The notes under the pieces were generated by a model. The model saw nothing but the letters and a program-made list of their open reading frames with translations, did no database searches and was not told the DNA's origin. A stretch of DNA of 64,000 nt from Anisakis pegreffii (taxonomy: Eukaryota; Nematoda; Chromadorea; Rhabditida; Anisakidae), in assembly GCA_035041965.1 (NCBI GenBank), contig JAPYMA010000583.1, forward strand, positions 47,513-111,512, read 5' to 3'. The position numbers and the translations under genes were made by a program. Below are positions 51,244 through 64,000 of the stretch, piece by piece. Position 1 is the first letter of the stretch. The number at the start of each line of letters is the position of its first letter.

Positions 51244-54200
51244 GGGGAAATGCCTGATCAATGAAGAAATAGTGAAGAAATATGAAGATGACGAAGATCA
51301 ATCAAGGTCAAAATAATGAAGATCAAAGAAGAAATACCATTGTATTAAGCCTATAGGCATTATCGCCGATCTCTCAGTTCTTCATCTCAGTTTCGATTCG
51401 GCGTCTGTTGATTATGTTGATGATTCGCTGATTTTATTACTTATTATTACTGATGTAGTGATTCCTATGAAAATTTTTAAATAACAGATGTATTATTTAT
51501 TTCTTACTTTCGATTCATTGTTTTGTTGCTAATGCTGATTTTGATTGGGCGATGTAGATATCTGATTTACATACGCTGTTTCTTCGTTTCGTATTGTATT
51601 AAAGTCATTTTGTTATAATAAACACGTTTTAAGCATGTCGCAGAGCCATTTTATATGCAAACTGTGTGTGAGATATGATATATGAAAGACATGTCGCAGA
51701 AACAGTGGAGTGAGTACATAATTTACACACAAATGAGTGAAAACGCGCCTCACGATGCATTTCGCACACAACAAGCTTATTACTTTCACTCATTTTGACT
51801 GCATCTCGCACGCATTTCGCAATGTCACGCGGCTCTATTACTACATAGCTATTTGTGTGTAAACTATTATATTTCGCCAAAATATTCAGTGAAGACTTGT
51901 CGAATCGATCGAATGATTATCTCAAATTTTGACAAAACAATACACCTGATCTTATTGAAATATTATGATCCAATTTGCGTTCAATTGTTTCAAAGTTAAA
52001 GGTATACCTGGCAATGAAACAAAAGCGTTTAGATCAGTAGTGGATAATAGCGCGCAATTCACTATTCCGCTGCTGGCAGAACTGTTTTTTCCGTAGGGTG
52101 CCCATCACTGGTTTAGAGCATTGTAGTAGTAGTATGACTGTTTATAAATTTTTATTATAATGGTTCAGAATGATGGAATCACCAATAAAAATTTACCAAA
52201 AGAAATTTAAAAAGATTGCACAGTGAAGAAGTTAACAACTTTTCATTCTGACGGTGTACTAAATTACGAGAAGAGAATTCCTCTCGGAAAATGCACAGAA
52301 TAAAATCAGAAGGCATATATGGAAAACAGCTCGAGAAATAACGTTTGAACAAGCCAGCGCTAGTCGAAAGATGATCCGAGAAAGTTTGGAGTGATAATCA
52401 GCCGACAAAAATTGTTTGGCATCGACAATGATGAGTGCAAAATTATTAATTGTAAGTGAGAATGTGAAGTGCACATGGTTGATGCTGATTATTGGTGTTC
52501 GGTTTTCGAATGAGAGATGACTGAATAGAAAACGAAAACAGGCTGATTATATTCGAAAAGAAAACGAAAATAAGCTGATTATATTCGACTTGTTTGGTGA
52601 GTTGATGACAGAAAGCAAAACTGCAAAGAACAAAACGTCTAGATACATGATGTTGTTGTTCGAGACAGGTAAATGATGCGATATTGAAGCGGTTGTAATG
52701 AAATCACATTAGCAATCTCCAACTATACTATTTTCGTTAAAATATAACTCAACTTTTCAGTTAGTTTATTAATATCTTATTTATTCTAAATGAATAGTGA
52801 AGATTTTTAAACATGATGATAAATTAATTATTGCTTGTTTCAACAAAATTCTGTACTGTCTTCGTAATATCTTGGAGTAATTTCATCACTACAGATTGTT
52901 TTTGATTTGTCATTGCTAGTGTTTAAAGAGTTCTTCATTATTTTTTAAATTCTTTTTCCACTTATCAATTTTTCTTTTTATTCTTCTTTCTCTTATCAAT
53001 CTTATCAAAAAACATACTTATCGACCAGAACGGACATATTTTCTTACCAACTTATCATTTATGTGCATAAATATTTTATTGTTCCTTAACATGTTGTTAA
53101 CTTTATGAGCTCACGGTCTCAAATGAAGAAATGTAAATGGTTGATATAAATGTAAATAGTTGTCATCTGTAAACACTTTTCAAGAGGATCAATTGCAAGC
53201 GACTCACTATCAGTGTAACGAATCAATAAGTACATGAAAAAATATCATGGATGAAATGAACTTGTAAGACAAATTGAATCAAACAAACCTTACCGCTATA
53301 TTTTACTGTGTGCATTGCGCTCTTTCCACTACTGCAATGAACGTCCTATGGACAGTACTTGGATACACATTCACTGCTCGGAAACGATTTGTCTCTTCAA
53401 AAGTGCCACTCATTGCCTAGAGCATGTCACACCGATCAGTGAATTATTTCAAGAAAGGTATGTAATGAAAGCGGGTAGTACAGAACGAACGAAAAAATAA
53501 TGCGTTCATGTAAGAAAGCAGAACTGAAATCGAAACGTAAGAACATCTTTAGACTTGATCAAATTTTCAGTTATGCAGCAGCGATGCCAACTCGAAAGTC
53601 TCTAAAATTACGCTACAAGTTAGCATTATTTCGATGGTTGACTGAAAACGCATCGTTTTGATTAAGGCAACCAATTGCTACTTGAGCAAGTGCAGTACTG
53701 TAGCGAAATGTATTACATCGAATAATGAATAAATTATATTTATTGAGAGTTATTTATCACAAGAATTAAGCACACAAATATCATCGAAAATGCGCAGAAG
53801 GAATATACTTAGTTAGGAGTATTCACAAAATTAACGGAAACAACCATACATTAATAATGTTAATGAATACAATAATAAAATGTAATATCAATAAGTAGAC
53901 GTAATACCAACAAACGAAAGAGATAACTTTTTACTATGGCAAGTAATGCGTTCTTCTGCGATTTGAATGCGCAAAAATATGTTCTATTTACATATATACT
54001 GGCGTGTTGAGCTCAGGTTCGGAACTGGAATGTGCTCGATGATCATTTGAGGGACAACGTTCCCCATTCAGTGAACCATCGCAACAATGATTCTCTTTAT
54101 ACTTCATATTTTTAGCCATACTCGATTATCTTATACACACATATCACTATAACAGTTCCACACTAAACAAGTAGATTTTACGATTAATGTTTGAAATAAC

Positions 54201-54740
54201 AAATGATTTTGAGAGGCATTTGTCAAAAGTGCCTATCGTTTCACGTTTTAGAGCATCACACATAAATACTTTCTCTTAACTGATTCCAACCGATTATAAC
54301 TCAAAATTCCACTTATTTGATTACAAATCGAGCACATGTTAATGGTTTATTGATGGCACTGTAAATGCAAACACACTCATATGATTCCAGTCGATTGGGT
54401 TGGTTCATTCCATTTTGTTGGTTCAAATAAATTGGAGGAACTTTTTGGCGATTAACTTCCACTTGCAATTTATGGAATGAATTTCGATTCAGTTAATTTT
54501 GGTGTATGCCCATCATTGACAATAAAAACAAAACTTGGTGATTGAGAAATTTGATTAAAGAATAGCAACGAAATGGAAAATTTAGAGCTGAAAATCACAA
54601 GAATTATCAGAAAGGAAAACAAATCGATTGTGAAATTAATGCAGCAGTTTGATCATTCGTTAACGCATCCAATCAAGTGGAAAATGAAAAGGTTGAAATA
54701 TCATAGTGAACGCAGATAGAGGAATGAGACCGACTGAATA
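51244..54740. other. Intergenic; no supported gene
   Basis: AT-rich, with scattered short frames that lack domains. A remnant resembling the GCCCATCACTGG motif of the LTR-like family occurs near 52,102. The 3' UTR of the eya gene should lie at the right edge, but no convincing polyadenylation signal close to its stop was found. Confidence 0.4.
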
Positions 54741-57550
54741 TTAATTGAGAAGGTGATGTGTCAGCGCCGTATAAAATAAATCCAAATCGTGCACATTTTT
54801 CAGCTTCCATAATGGAATATTCTCCTGCAATTTCATACCATTCACATTCGTGAGCAACGGACGTTCATCGAAAAATTTGTGATATGACTTCGTAAAATAA
54901 CAATAAATAAATATTGTTGCCACCAATAATAGATATTTCATCGCCATCAATAAAATAGTGATAACAATATCAATATCGAGAGTAATATCACCAAGAATAA
55001 TCAAAACATTAATGTGATGTTGTTCGCAAAAGATTACTCGTGAAATATGCAATTACAGTTAGCAATATCGTAACACTGCTTACTGCGCACCTTATCCTTC
55101 GTAACATTAACATTTTGATTCGCATTACAAACGAAGAAAGTCTTCGTCGTAATAATAATCATAATGATAGTGATAGCAGTATCGATAATAATAACAACAA
55201 TAATAATACTAACTTTTTTGGCAATTTCATGTGTATCTGGTTGAGTGGATATGATAACAAATGAGCACTTTTTACCGAATCGACTCAAAATTCTTTCAAT
55301 AACGGAATCTTTGCCCGTTTTTGCCGTGTTGTACACATTTTCAGCGGGAATCATCGCACTCTGTTCCATTATCAAAAGTTTCGCGAGTGTGCATATGATA
55401 GTTTCGTTTGTTAGTAGAATATTCGCGTAATGTTCTCGAGAGGATCTATTTACGATAACGATACATTTCAAAAGTAAACAGTAGCGATAAAATATTGCGT
55501 TAAAGATTCTGGTGAATGTTAATAGTGAATAATGAAATTTTTAAATTTGTTCACAAATCTTATAATCAGAGCAGGTATTGAGTACGAATATGAACTAAAA
55601 TCAAGCAAGTTTTACCTATCGACAATAACTTTCAAGCATCTCGCTACGCTATCAGTCCACGCTTGCGTAAGTGGATCTATTGTGGACTTGAAAGCGAGCA
55701 ATTCGGCACGCTCCAAACTAATACTGTTCTCTTCAATAAACCCTAAAATGTTGGCAAAATGAATGGTGATCAATCAACCAAATAAGATAACATTACGTAC
55801 TGCTGATTTTATTGTTACCAGCAATGTGAACTGCAATAATACTAATAATGATAATGACAATAGCAATGAAAACCAAAATGATCACTATAAGCAACGTGAT
55901 TACCATTAGTGATATCCTCATTATGATTATAACCATTACTGTTTTCAGTAATACTATTTTCGTTATCAGTACTACTATTACAATCATCATATAAACGATC
56001 AACAAACCAGCATAATTGTTTTTGTAAAGAAGGTAAGTCTCCTTGACATGCTGGTATTTTGCAGCCAATTTTCGCATCCAATCAATTCCACCTCGACTCA
56101 GTGATTGAGTGGTATTGGCGTTATTCGAATGAGCATTTGCAAGTAAAATCGCAGTTGTAGAAGAGGATGAAAGTATATTATTATTATTTGTTGTATTACT
56201 GCTGCTTATCATTGCACCACTGTTACTAGTGCTTGTCGTTGATAGTGATTCCGAACCATTTTGTGCGTAGTGCATCATATCATTCACAACACAATCATCA
56301 ACACTTACATCCTCGATATTCACATGATCACATTCCTAAGAAATCATATTATCATGAATAACATTTTATTCGAAATTTAAAAAAGAAACACTGATTATGA
56401 ATGAATGAACTCACATCGTTATGATCAATACCAAATGCAGATGCAATAAGTCGTTCAATATTTGCATTAATCATATTCGCGAATCGTTGGCCGCGCATTG
56501 CATCACCAGAACGTAAACAAACATTCGATAAGACGCAAACGTCCTCCATTTCCCAAATAAAAACACGAGTGTAACGGTCATCTGGACTTGAACTACCACC
56601 ATGGCTGTTCACCAGCTTCTTCTTCTTTGCTCCTTTCGCTAAAACTTTACTTCCATCAGCAATCTGATCAATCTTCATTCAAATATTCCCATCAAGAAGA
56701 TCATTTGCTCTTATGATAACATTAAAACCGCTGTCATCATGTGTTCATCGGATGCGCGTTCTAATTAATGATTTTCTCGTCCCAGTTAAAGAACAGTTGG
56801 AATAGAGGAGAATAGCTTCGAAACGCTCGGGTGAGAGGATAGAACAGAACTCCTTTAGAAATGAACAGATTAGAACGGAAATAGCACTAGTTCTAATCCA
56901 GTCTGTATGCGAATGATTTGCTCATGGTTGACTGATTAAAAAATGAATATGAACCGAGCGAGCTTGGTAACGATTTCACTATTTGATGAATGACATTGAA
57001 TGAGTGCATATTAGAGGTTATTTTCACACTCTAAAAATCAACGAAATTGGTACACTTTCGGTTTCGAGCAAATTTTTTTTGGTGAGGGGGACAATGCTTT
57101 TGCTCGAAGCCGAATGTTGTTGCAATGTAAATGATGTTTTCGAAGCCATTATCCGGCTTATATCTAGCTTTCTGTTGACTGTAATCATCATTATGAATTC
57201 AACTCAAAGCAGTGCTCGACATTCATCACTGTGAGATCGAATACGAGTGCATTAATTTCAGTAAGTTGCTGAGTGAATTAGTCTGAAATGAACCTGATTT
57301 TTTTATATCACTTTTCGATGAAGTAAACACTGGAAGTTGGTTGTTTGGCCCAACATCGGTAGGCAAAGAACTCATTGCCTATAACCACAGTTAATGATGA
57401 TATTGATAACAATAATTCTGATAATAATAGTATTAAAGTCGATTTTAGGAACAAGAGAAATCACGATAATGCTAGAAAGAAAACTAATAATGATGATAAT
57501 AATGATAATAATAATAATAAATAATGATAATAATAGTAATAATAATAATA

Positions 57551-57604
<54 letters not shown>

Positions 57605-57628
57605 TTAATAATAATATTAATAATAATG

Positions 57629-57679
<51 letters not shown>

Positions 57680-60600
57680 GCAATAATAATAAAGTGGAAG
57701 TGATGAAAAAATATTCGATAAGCTAATCACATATTGACGAAATATGTCGAATTAAAAAACTCTCAAGAAATTCGAAACAAACATAAAGCGATGATGTCGA
57801 TGAGACTGGATTAATCGTGTTACCATAATAACCGCCACGACCACTGTAGCACTGAACAGTTGCTGGATATGAACCGTAGTCAAATCCAGTCGTAGAGTAG
57901 CCATTGCCTAATTATTTCAAATACCTTTTAAATTACACCAGCTTTATTGTCATCATTATTATGACTACAGCTATATGGTTATTACTGGAGGTGAGCACAA
58001 TGCTGCTCATTGCTAGTCGTCAATTACCGTTCTTAGTCCTTGTGCGATGGTGATTTTTGTGTTACTCAGCCGATGCTCGAGGGTCATATTGACCTGCTGA
58101 TGTATATTTGTTGGTCAGATCTCAATTCGACAAGCCACAGGGATATAGCTGCCGAAAGCTGAACTAGATGGCTGAGTTGATTTATCAAAAAATAGTTCAA
58201 ACGTTTGCCAAGTTTTCGAGACAGAATATATTTATATTCTCTCGTGGAACATGCTTAACTGCTTTCGAATCTGTTTACAAAAACACCTGTGATCATACGT
58301 TGCGGTGATGCGGCGAAAGAATATTCCTGCACATACCTTTTCTGGTATACACTCAGTTTTGGTATATAAAATCAATTTTTGAATGACGCGTGAATAGAAT
58401 CACTTCTGGAATCTTTTCAGGAATGTGCAATTCGTTTATAATTCCAGCCTCGCAAAACCGTATATTGAATTGTAGACGTATTACCCCTTGAAATTCGAGG
58501 TCCGCTCAACAACTACTGATTCATTCAAAATTGCACAGACATACTAATTAATTCAGAGCAGAGCTTCCTACCTTCATCACTTATATTCGAGTTCTGCAGA
58601 CTCGGAAAACAGATGTGAAATCAACTATAATCTCCGTATTCAAGCTACCTTCGGTCTTGCCTAGCCAAATGATGGTTCCCTGGTACAAGCGGATAGATGG
58701 GGTTGTCTAATATTATGAAACTATATCTGATGCTGAGGAATTTAATTTATTTTCATAAACACTACTTGTTTTCGTGAGACCACCATCACGAAAACTAGAG
58801 GCTTATAGAGCCCACAGTATGCCTCTACTATTGCTGCCTGAATCTGATCGAAACACCTCATAATACGTACGGATTGAGTTCAGTAAGAACTGTTTTTCAG
58901 TTATGCTCTTTTCAGAAAATGAATTAAAGTTATAAGGTTGAAGTAACATCAACTTATACGATTTTTCGATTGGCAAAATTTAAAAACGGGTGAAATTGAC
59001 CTAAACATCGCACAAGGGCTAATTTTTTCATTAACGAATTAACGATTGCATCAAATTAGCAGAATTAGCATCGGCGGTTCTCTTCTTGTTCAAGATTATC
59101 GCTAATACTTTTTGTCTTGATTCGACCATTCAACGTCATCAACGTTAACTTTTTGGCTAACGAATTGTCAGATATTATCATTAAAATTTTGCCCAACGGT
59201 GCTCACCTCTGGCTATAACAGATTATCGCATGATATAACTTTAGAACATGAAATTACATTTGATGTGCTAATACTGTACTGTTAATGTATTTGGGTGGTG
59301 CAAAACACAGAGCCATTACAGGCTTTGAAACACCGAGCAAAATGGATTCGATTTACTTTGGAAACATATCAGATAAATTATTGTGACAATCGAATAACAA
59401 TGACAATCGCTGCCTGACGAAAGCTATTCGAACTTTTTGATATGGTAGCGAAAGCAACTGCTGCTGAGTGTTTCTCTTGCTTGGTTGATTTTTCGAAAAT
59501 TTTGACTGGATTTCTGATGCCTCAGACAAAGAGGAACCATTTCAGCAGAGAGGATTTTAGACACTGAAAAAGTGCATACCTGTGAAGTAGAAAAAGATAT
59601 GAAATTAGTTCATCAACAAACACCTGATCAAACATATGAACCATCAATTCAGAAATTGTTGGCTACAGAGGATCGCTTCCTCGCATGGAACTATCATTTT
59701 AATCTTTTTTTCGTCAAGACTGAAGAATGATAATTTTGTGAAGGAGTAAGTACCTTAGATCTCCAAGAAATCCATCTGTATCAGAAAAAGTCAAAAATAC
59801 TTGTTGAAGGGAAATTAGTCAAAGTTGATGGAAAGCAATTAGATGGTTGAAGAATTTTTTGATTTTTAGTACAATTTCTTTCAATTCATTAATTACCAGA
59901 TCTATGAAGCACGCCTTTGATTCATTTCCAGTTAAAACCGCAGTTTAATGATTGCAGTCAGTACATAACAGTGAGAAGTATTCGAATTCTAAAGAAACGA
60001 TATATCGCTAGTATGATATGAAAAAAGAGACAGAAAATAACGAGAAGAGACCTTCAGTGTCAGTTAGCGCTTACTATCGTAATGAAAATTTCGAGAATAT
60101 CTTTTTCTATGACAAAATGAATTGTTCTTGGTACAGTAGAAATCGGCTCAGAAAAATTGCAAAGAACGAGCAACATTTGGGAAGGCCAGTGGTAATTGCG
60201 CTTATTACCGTATTGAAAAGACCATGTGCTTTGCGCCATCTACAGACGCAATATTTTTTGATGAAATTTTGCATGGAATGACATTTAACACATGTGAAAC
60301 AATCGGTATCGCTCGGTGTTTCAAAACTTAGAAAGGTTTTTTGTGTTATTGTTGCATCACCCAATATATATGTCAAAGAACAACATTTCAATATTAAACC
60401 AACCATAATATGCTTGAGGTGTGGCTGCAAATGGAAATGCGGCAGCAGCAGTGCTCCTTAATGATGATGAAACAGGATGGTAATAATTTTGGTGTGCACT
60501 ATTTGTATACATACCATAGCTAGTTGCTGAATAAGCACCATTATAATATGGTGAGTTTGTGAGCATACGTGAATCTAGAGTTCAGTTATTTTTTAGTATA

Positions 60601-61578
60601 AAAGTTCATTTTATGTTGGAGGAATAAAATTAAATGAAATTATTTTTATACGCTAAACGCATTTTTAATGAATAGGTGAGTGTTTCATCTTTTTGAAACG
60701 TTTTTAAAAGTGCTGCAAATAATCATCAAATGATTGATTGTAATAAAAAAGCAAAAATTACGCGTTTAAAGAGGATCAAGTGAATGATGAAAAGAGCGAT
60801 ATCTCTAAAAAAGAATACCATATGGCACGAGATGCGTACCGTATGAGGCAACGGCTGCAGCCGTTGCGGCTGCATCACTCATTGCGGTCAGTGCAACCGG
60901 GCGATCAGGTATGGCTGGCATTAGAGCTTCGGATTTTGTGCCCTCGGGCAGAACACTCCAAACAGAAGTACCACTTAGAAAGGTCGTCGTACTATTTTCA
61001 ATACGCCCTTCACTGAAATTGTTTATTTAATTTTAAAGTTTAGAATGATTGAAGCGTGATATTTTTAGCATTTTCACGTTGCTTTCCGCCCGAACAATCA
61101 TAATAACAATAATGGCCATAAACATCAAATCAAATAAACTAAATAAATAATTGATTAGCAAGTGCGCGCTCGATAAATGACCAAATATGTGTATTCTCAT
61201 GAATATTTAACGTGGCTGGGTCAAGCAGTTATGTAAGGATAGTTATGTTATGCAGTCTCATAAACACACACAATTCGAACAATAATTATAATTTATCAGT
61301 TTAATTGAGTGTTTTCATGACCAGTTAAAGTAGTTTAATTGAATGTTCAAATAGATATTCAAATGTTTCTTGCATCCGTGCGTAATGATGATGGCAATAC
61401 TAATAAAGACATAAATGAAAATAAACAATGACAGTTATGGTGAATAACCGTGATGGTAATAACCAAAAATAATGATGGCACAGCTATGAACTACTCAAAA
61501 ATTTAGATCTATCGTATTACTGAAAAACACTGACCGTAATGTTTCGTTTCCCGATGCTCGAAATGCGCTCACTTTGCC
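54741..61578 (-). CDS. Eyes absent (EYA) homologue, active site substituted
   Basis: Nine minus-strand exons join in phase: 61,578-61,535, 61,012-60,840, 60,574-60,404, 57,907-57,824, 56,638-56,415, 56,335-56,008, 55,742-55,616, 55,445-55,214 and 54,824-54,741, giving 488 aa to the TAA. The 5' end is open, so more exons may lie upstream; the first exon is the least certain. The N-terminal part is rich in Tyr, Ser and Ala, as in EYA transactivation regions. The EYA domain starts at about residue 182 with RVFIW. It is recognisable by [53 protein letters not shown] and the C-terminal IPLWKL. EYA proteins are SIX coactivators and HAD-type tyrosine phosphatases. Here the nucleophile and acid Asp of D-L-D-E are Glu (E187, E189), and G-D-G-V-E-E-E near the end is S-T-Q-P-D-T-H. 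Phosphatase activity is therefore unlikely. Confidence 0.93.
57486..57690. repeat. AAT microsatellite in an eya intron
   Basis: About 200 bp of almost pure AAT triplets with a few GAT, AGT and ATT interruptions, within the intron between 57,824 and 56,638. The poly-Asn and poly-Leu frames across it are artefacts. Confidence 0.95.
57986..59211. mobile_element. hAT-like insertion in eya intron
   Basis: The termini TGGAGGTGAGCAC and, from the right, CAGAGGTGAGCAC are inverted copies (11 of 13). The flanks GTTATTAC and GCTATAAC match at 6 of 8 positions, as expected of an aged 8-bp target duplication. No open transposase. The AACG-rich right end resembles sequence near 61,945-62,065. It enlarges the intron between 60,404 and 57,907. 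Confidence 0.5.
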
Positions 61579-64000
61579 CTGAAATGATAATGTGACATAA
61601 AATCTCAGTATACCGACAATGTTGTATCGATGACGATGACAATAATGATGATACGAATAAAATGTTGATAATGCTAATGACGATGATACAATTATGGAAA
61701 TTGAAAGTACTTTTATTGACAACAATTGCGAATTATGCAAGTAGTAGAATGAGCATCCGCAAAGCGCATCTCTCAGAAGTAACTTCATAGCTTGTCAGAA
61801 AAACATTTTCATATCTTATTCGAATTAACGTTGATATACAATTAATCACTAGAGACAGTATGATTGCTGATCGCAGCTGTTCTAGTGGGCGTTGTTGAGA
61901 TACGATTGAGGGAGTGGAGAGAAAGGTAGTATGTCAAACACTAAGGGTAGACGTCATTAACCAAAATATTAACAGCGAATCCGATACTTCGTTAACCAAA
62001 ACATTAACGACGACAACGTTGAACCGTTGGAACGAGAATTATCGCTGAAAATCGTTAAACATATTCGTTAATCACAGGCTTACACTAACTGAAATCTACT
62101 GTAGCTGATTCTCTCACTTCAAATTTTGTTTTTCGTATTTATTAATCAATGAGAAGGTAATACTGCTCACACAATAAGTAACGTATACTCAAATATTCGC
62201 ATGCTCTGTACAAACAACATCATTTCAATTTCAGTGCATAAAGTTTAAACGAATGCATTCTCCCCGAACGAGTCAGCGAATTAAATCAACCGCAGAAAAG
62301 TATGGCAGATACTAATTTTATTGAATTTTTCTAATTTAAAGCAGTTGCTAATTCTTTGACGAAAAATTTAACGATGGTAATAAATAATAAGGAAACTGTA
62401 ACCATCTTTGTTAAGCACACATTTTGTGTGAGATTTGACAAAGCAAAATTCAATGAGGAATGAAACGAGTTGGTGAATATGCATACGCGGATGATAGAAA
62501 TCATAAAAATGAATTGACGATAAAATGAAAATAACTTTGACAAACGATTTAAACGATAATCCTCTGTGATAATAAAGTATGTATTGAATACATCACATGT
62601 TAATGGTAACAACATAATCAACAATCACTAAAATGCAATAATTAGAGAATTTAACTAACATACAAGCACATAGACACACAAGCATTCATTTAGACGATGA
62701 GTATATAGTACTGACGGATTTGACTGCGCTGGGTGGATATGCCTGCTAAACAAGGCAAGCAGGTGTCACCGTAGGAGGTCCACAAGATGGATCCGACCCT
62801 CAATTAACCTTCGACCCATAAAAATACATCGAAAAACATAACGACGAGCAAACAATTCATCCATCTCGTTCTTACTTTCACATCAGTTAATACGTTCACA
62901 GTTCTAATGAACATGAACGAATAATGCATTCGCAGATTTGATGTTTAATTTCAAATCGTTGAAATGATTCACTGAAGATTTTATCATTCACCTCTTATTA
63001 AACTTTGTATTTCATGTACTACTAAAATTGAGGATGAACACTTTTCATAACAAGCATCAAACATAATCGAATGCGTACTTACGAAGGTAGTATCATTCGG
63101 ATCACGTGAATTCTCAAAGCATACAAATGTACATAAACACATTCACTAAACCATACTAGCCAAATTTTTTGTTCGTTCGAGTTTGAAAGACGTTCAAATC
63201 GATCGGTTTAATGACAACAACGGCTTGTTTAATGTGGATATAAAAAGGTAGGATCTCATTAGGATAATGCGATGCTACTGAGATAGACAGATTGAAGAAT
63301 GAGTAGTGCACCAACACTATTCAAATGCATGCATTTATGAACTGATCAGGAATGATCAAAACTGTTGCGCAAAAACAAATAATAGTTAAATAGGTAATTG
63401 ACCAGAATTATTCATAACACCACTGCAAAACATCAATTGTTAACTGAATATGCAAATTCATTTATAAGTAAACGTATGAGTATCATCTATTCTTATTAGC
63501 ACAGCAGCAGATGGTTATAGAATGATTTGTATGTGTATTATTAAGGATCATCATTATCATCTTCAGCAAGCAGTCTAATCCTCAAATCAATTCCTAAGCC
63601 TCCAGCTTCAATGATATATTCTTATTTAGGGTCAGGGGTTTGGACCAATCTAAGAGCTATTCTTATGTCAACGAAACCTTATTTTCAGTATTATCACTGG
63701 TGCAATAAATATTTATGTTTTGAGATGTTTTCGAGTCTTTGATGGCCGCTACAAAATATTCGGGCAGCAAATATGCTCGGAAAGTTGAAATCGGCAACCG
63801 GTAAACCTCATATAGGTGCACGTAGATGCATTTTGACCTGTTGCGAATCTAAGCCGAAGACTGAGAGTAAGTCTGAGCCTTAACTCGTTTAAAATTTGAG
63901 CAGATAACGCCCTCGTGTACTGCAACATGCACGTAAGTTATGAAGATTACTGTTGGAATCAACGTTACAAATGTCAAACTTATTACTTTAGGATTTGCCA
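61579..64000. other. Upstream of eya; no supported gene
   Basis: Probably the 5' part or promoter of the eya gene. An ATG frame at 61,788 runs to a GTACTT site in phase 0, which could feed the exon at 61,578, but it lacks supporting signals. A small GC-rich island at 62,720-62,820 stands out. The remainder is AT-rich and unassigned. Confidence 0.35.

Noticed and set aside
55793..56008. Hydrophobic extension of the eya exon reading as a membrane segment
   Set aside because: The EYA-domain alignment and phase require splicing at 56,008; the rest is AT-rich intron.
57372..57726. Open frames of poly-Asn (+) and poly-Leu (-)
   Set aside because: They translate an AAT microsatellite inside an eya intron; no start context, domain or conservation.
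60857..60876. Perfect 20-bp palindrome in an eya exon
   Set aside because: It arises from GC-rich codons of an Ala run and is explained by coding sequence.
1..64000. CRISPR arrays, rRNA genes and intact tRNA genes
   Set aside because: None seen; the sequence is eukaryotic and the only tRNA-like stretch (16,961-17,028) is degenerate.

Overview
The window is nuclear DNA from a nematode. The signs are AT-rich sequence, short exons separated by introns of roughly 60 to 2,500 bp with TTTCAG-type acceptors, a CUT-1-type cuticlin, an embedded copy of the first 20 nt of the nematode SL1 spliced leader, and many decayed DNA transposons. Species cannot be named from this; a parasitic clade III worm is only a guess. 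ORF lists are misleading here because exons are short, so gene models were built by joining exons whose reading phase, splice sites and family similarity all agree.

Layout. 1-7,100: intergenic, nothing supportable. 7,150-20,900: a transposon-rich stretch holding LTR-like elements, two inverted CAGTGGTTCT-ended hAT-like elements, an SL1 relic, a broken mariner, a broken serine carboxypeptidase fragment, a tRNA-like SINE candidate and several hairpins and tandem repeats. 20,900-28,900: mostly empty. 28,970-31,565 (+): rhodopsin-family GPCR, FMRFamide-receptor-like, 5' end uncertain. 33,984-37,005 (+): complete four-exon cuticlin (391 aa). 37,350-40,700: tandem duplication, palindromic MITE and hAT transposase relics. 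43,474-41,114 (-): complete five-exon DXO/RAI1-family decapping nuclease (419 aa). 47,777-48,406: a GC-rich 630-bp hAT-type MITE with an exact 8-bp target duplication. 50,752-49,119 (-): unidentified multi-exon coding region with broken phases. 61,578-54,741 (-): eyes absent (EYA) homologue, nine phase-matched exons, 5' end probably missing, with another hAT-like insertion in a large intron.

The four recognisable genes do not form a pathway or an operon. They cover neuropeptide signalling, cuticle building, RNA 5'-end quality control and a developmental coactivator. The most interesting observation is that the EYA homologue appears to have lost its phosphatase active site: the canonical W-D-L-D-E is W-E-M-E-D, and the C-terminal G-D-G-V-E-E-E is replaced, while the rest of the domain stays readable and correctly spliced. 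This suggests a catalytically dead EYA kept for its non-enzymatic role.
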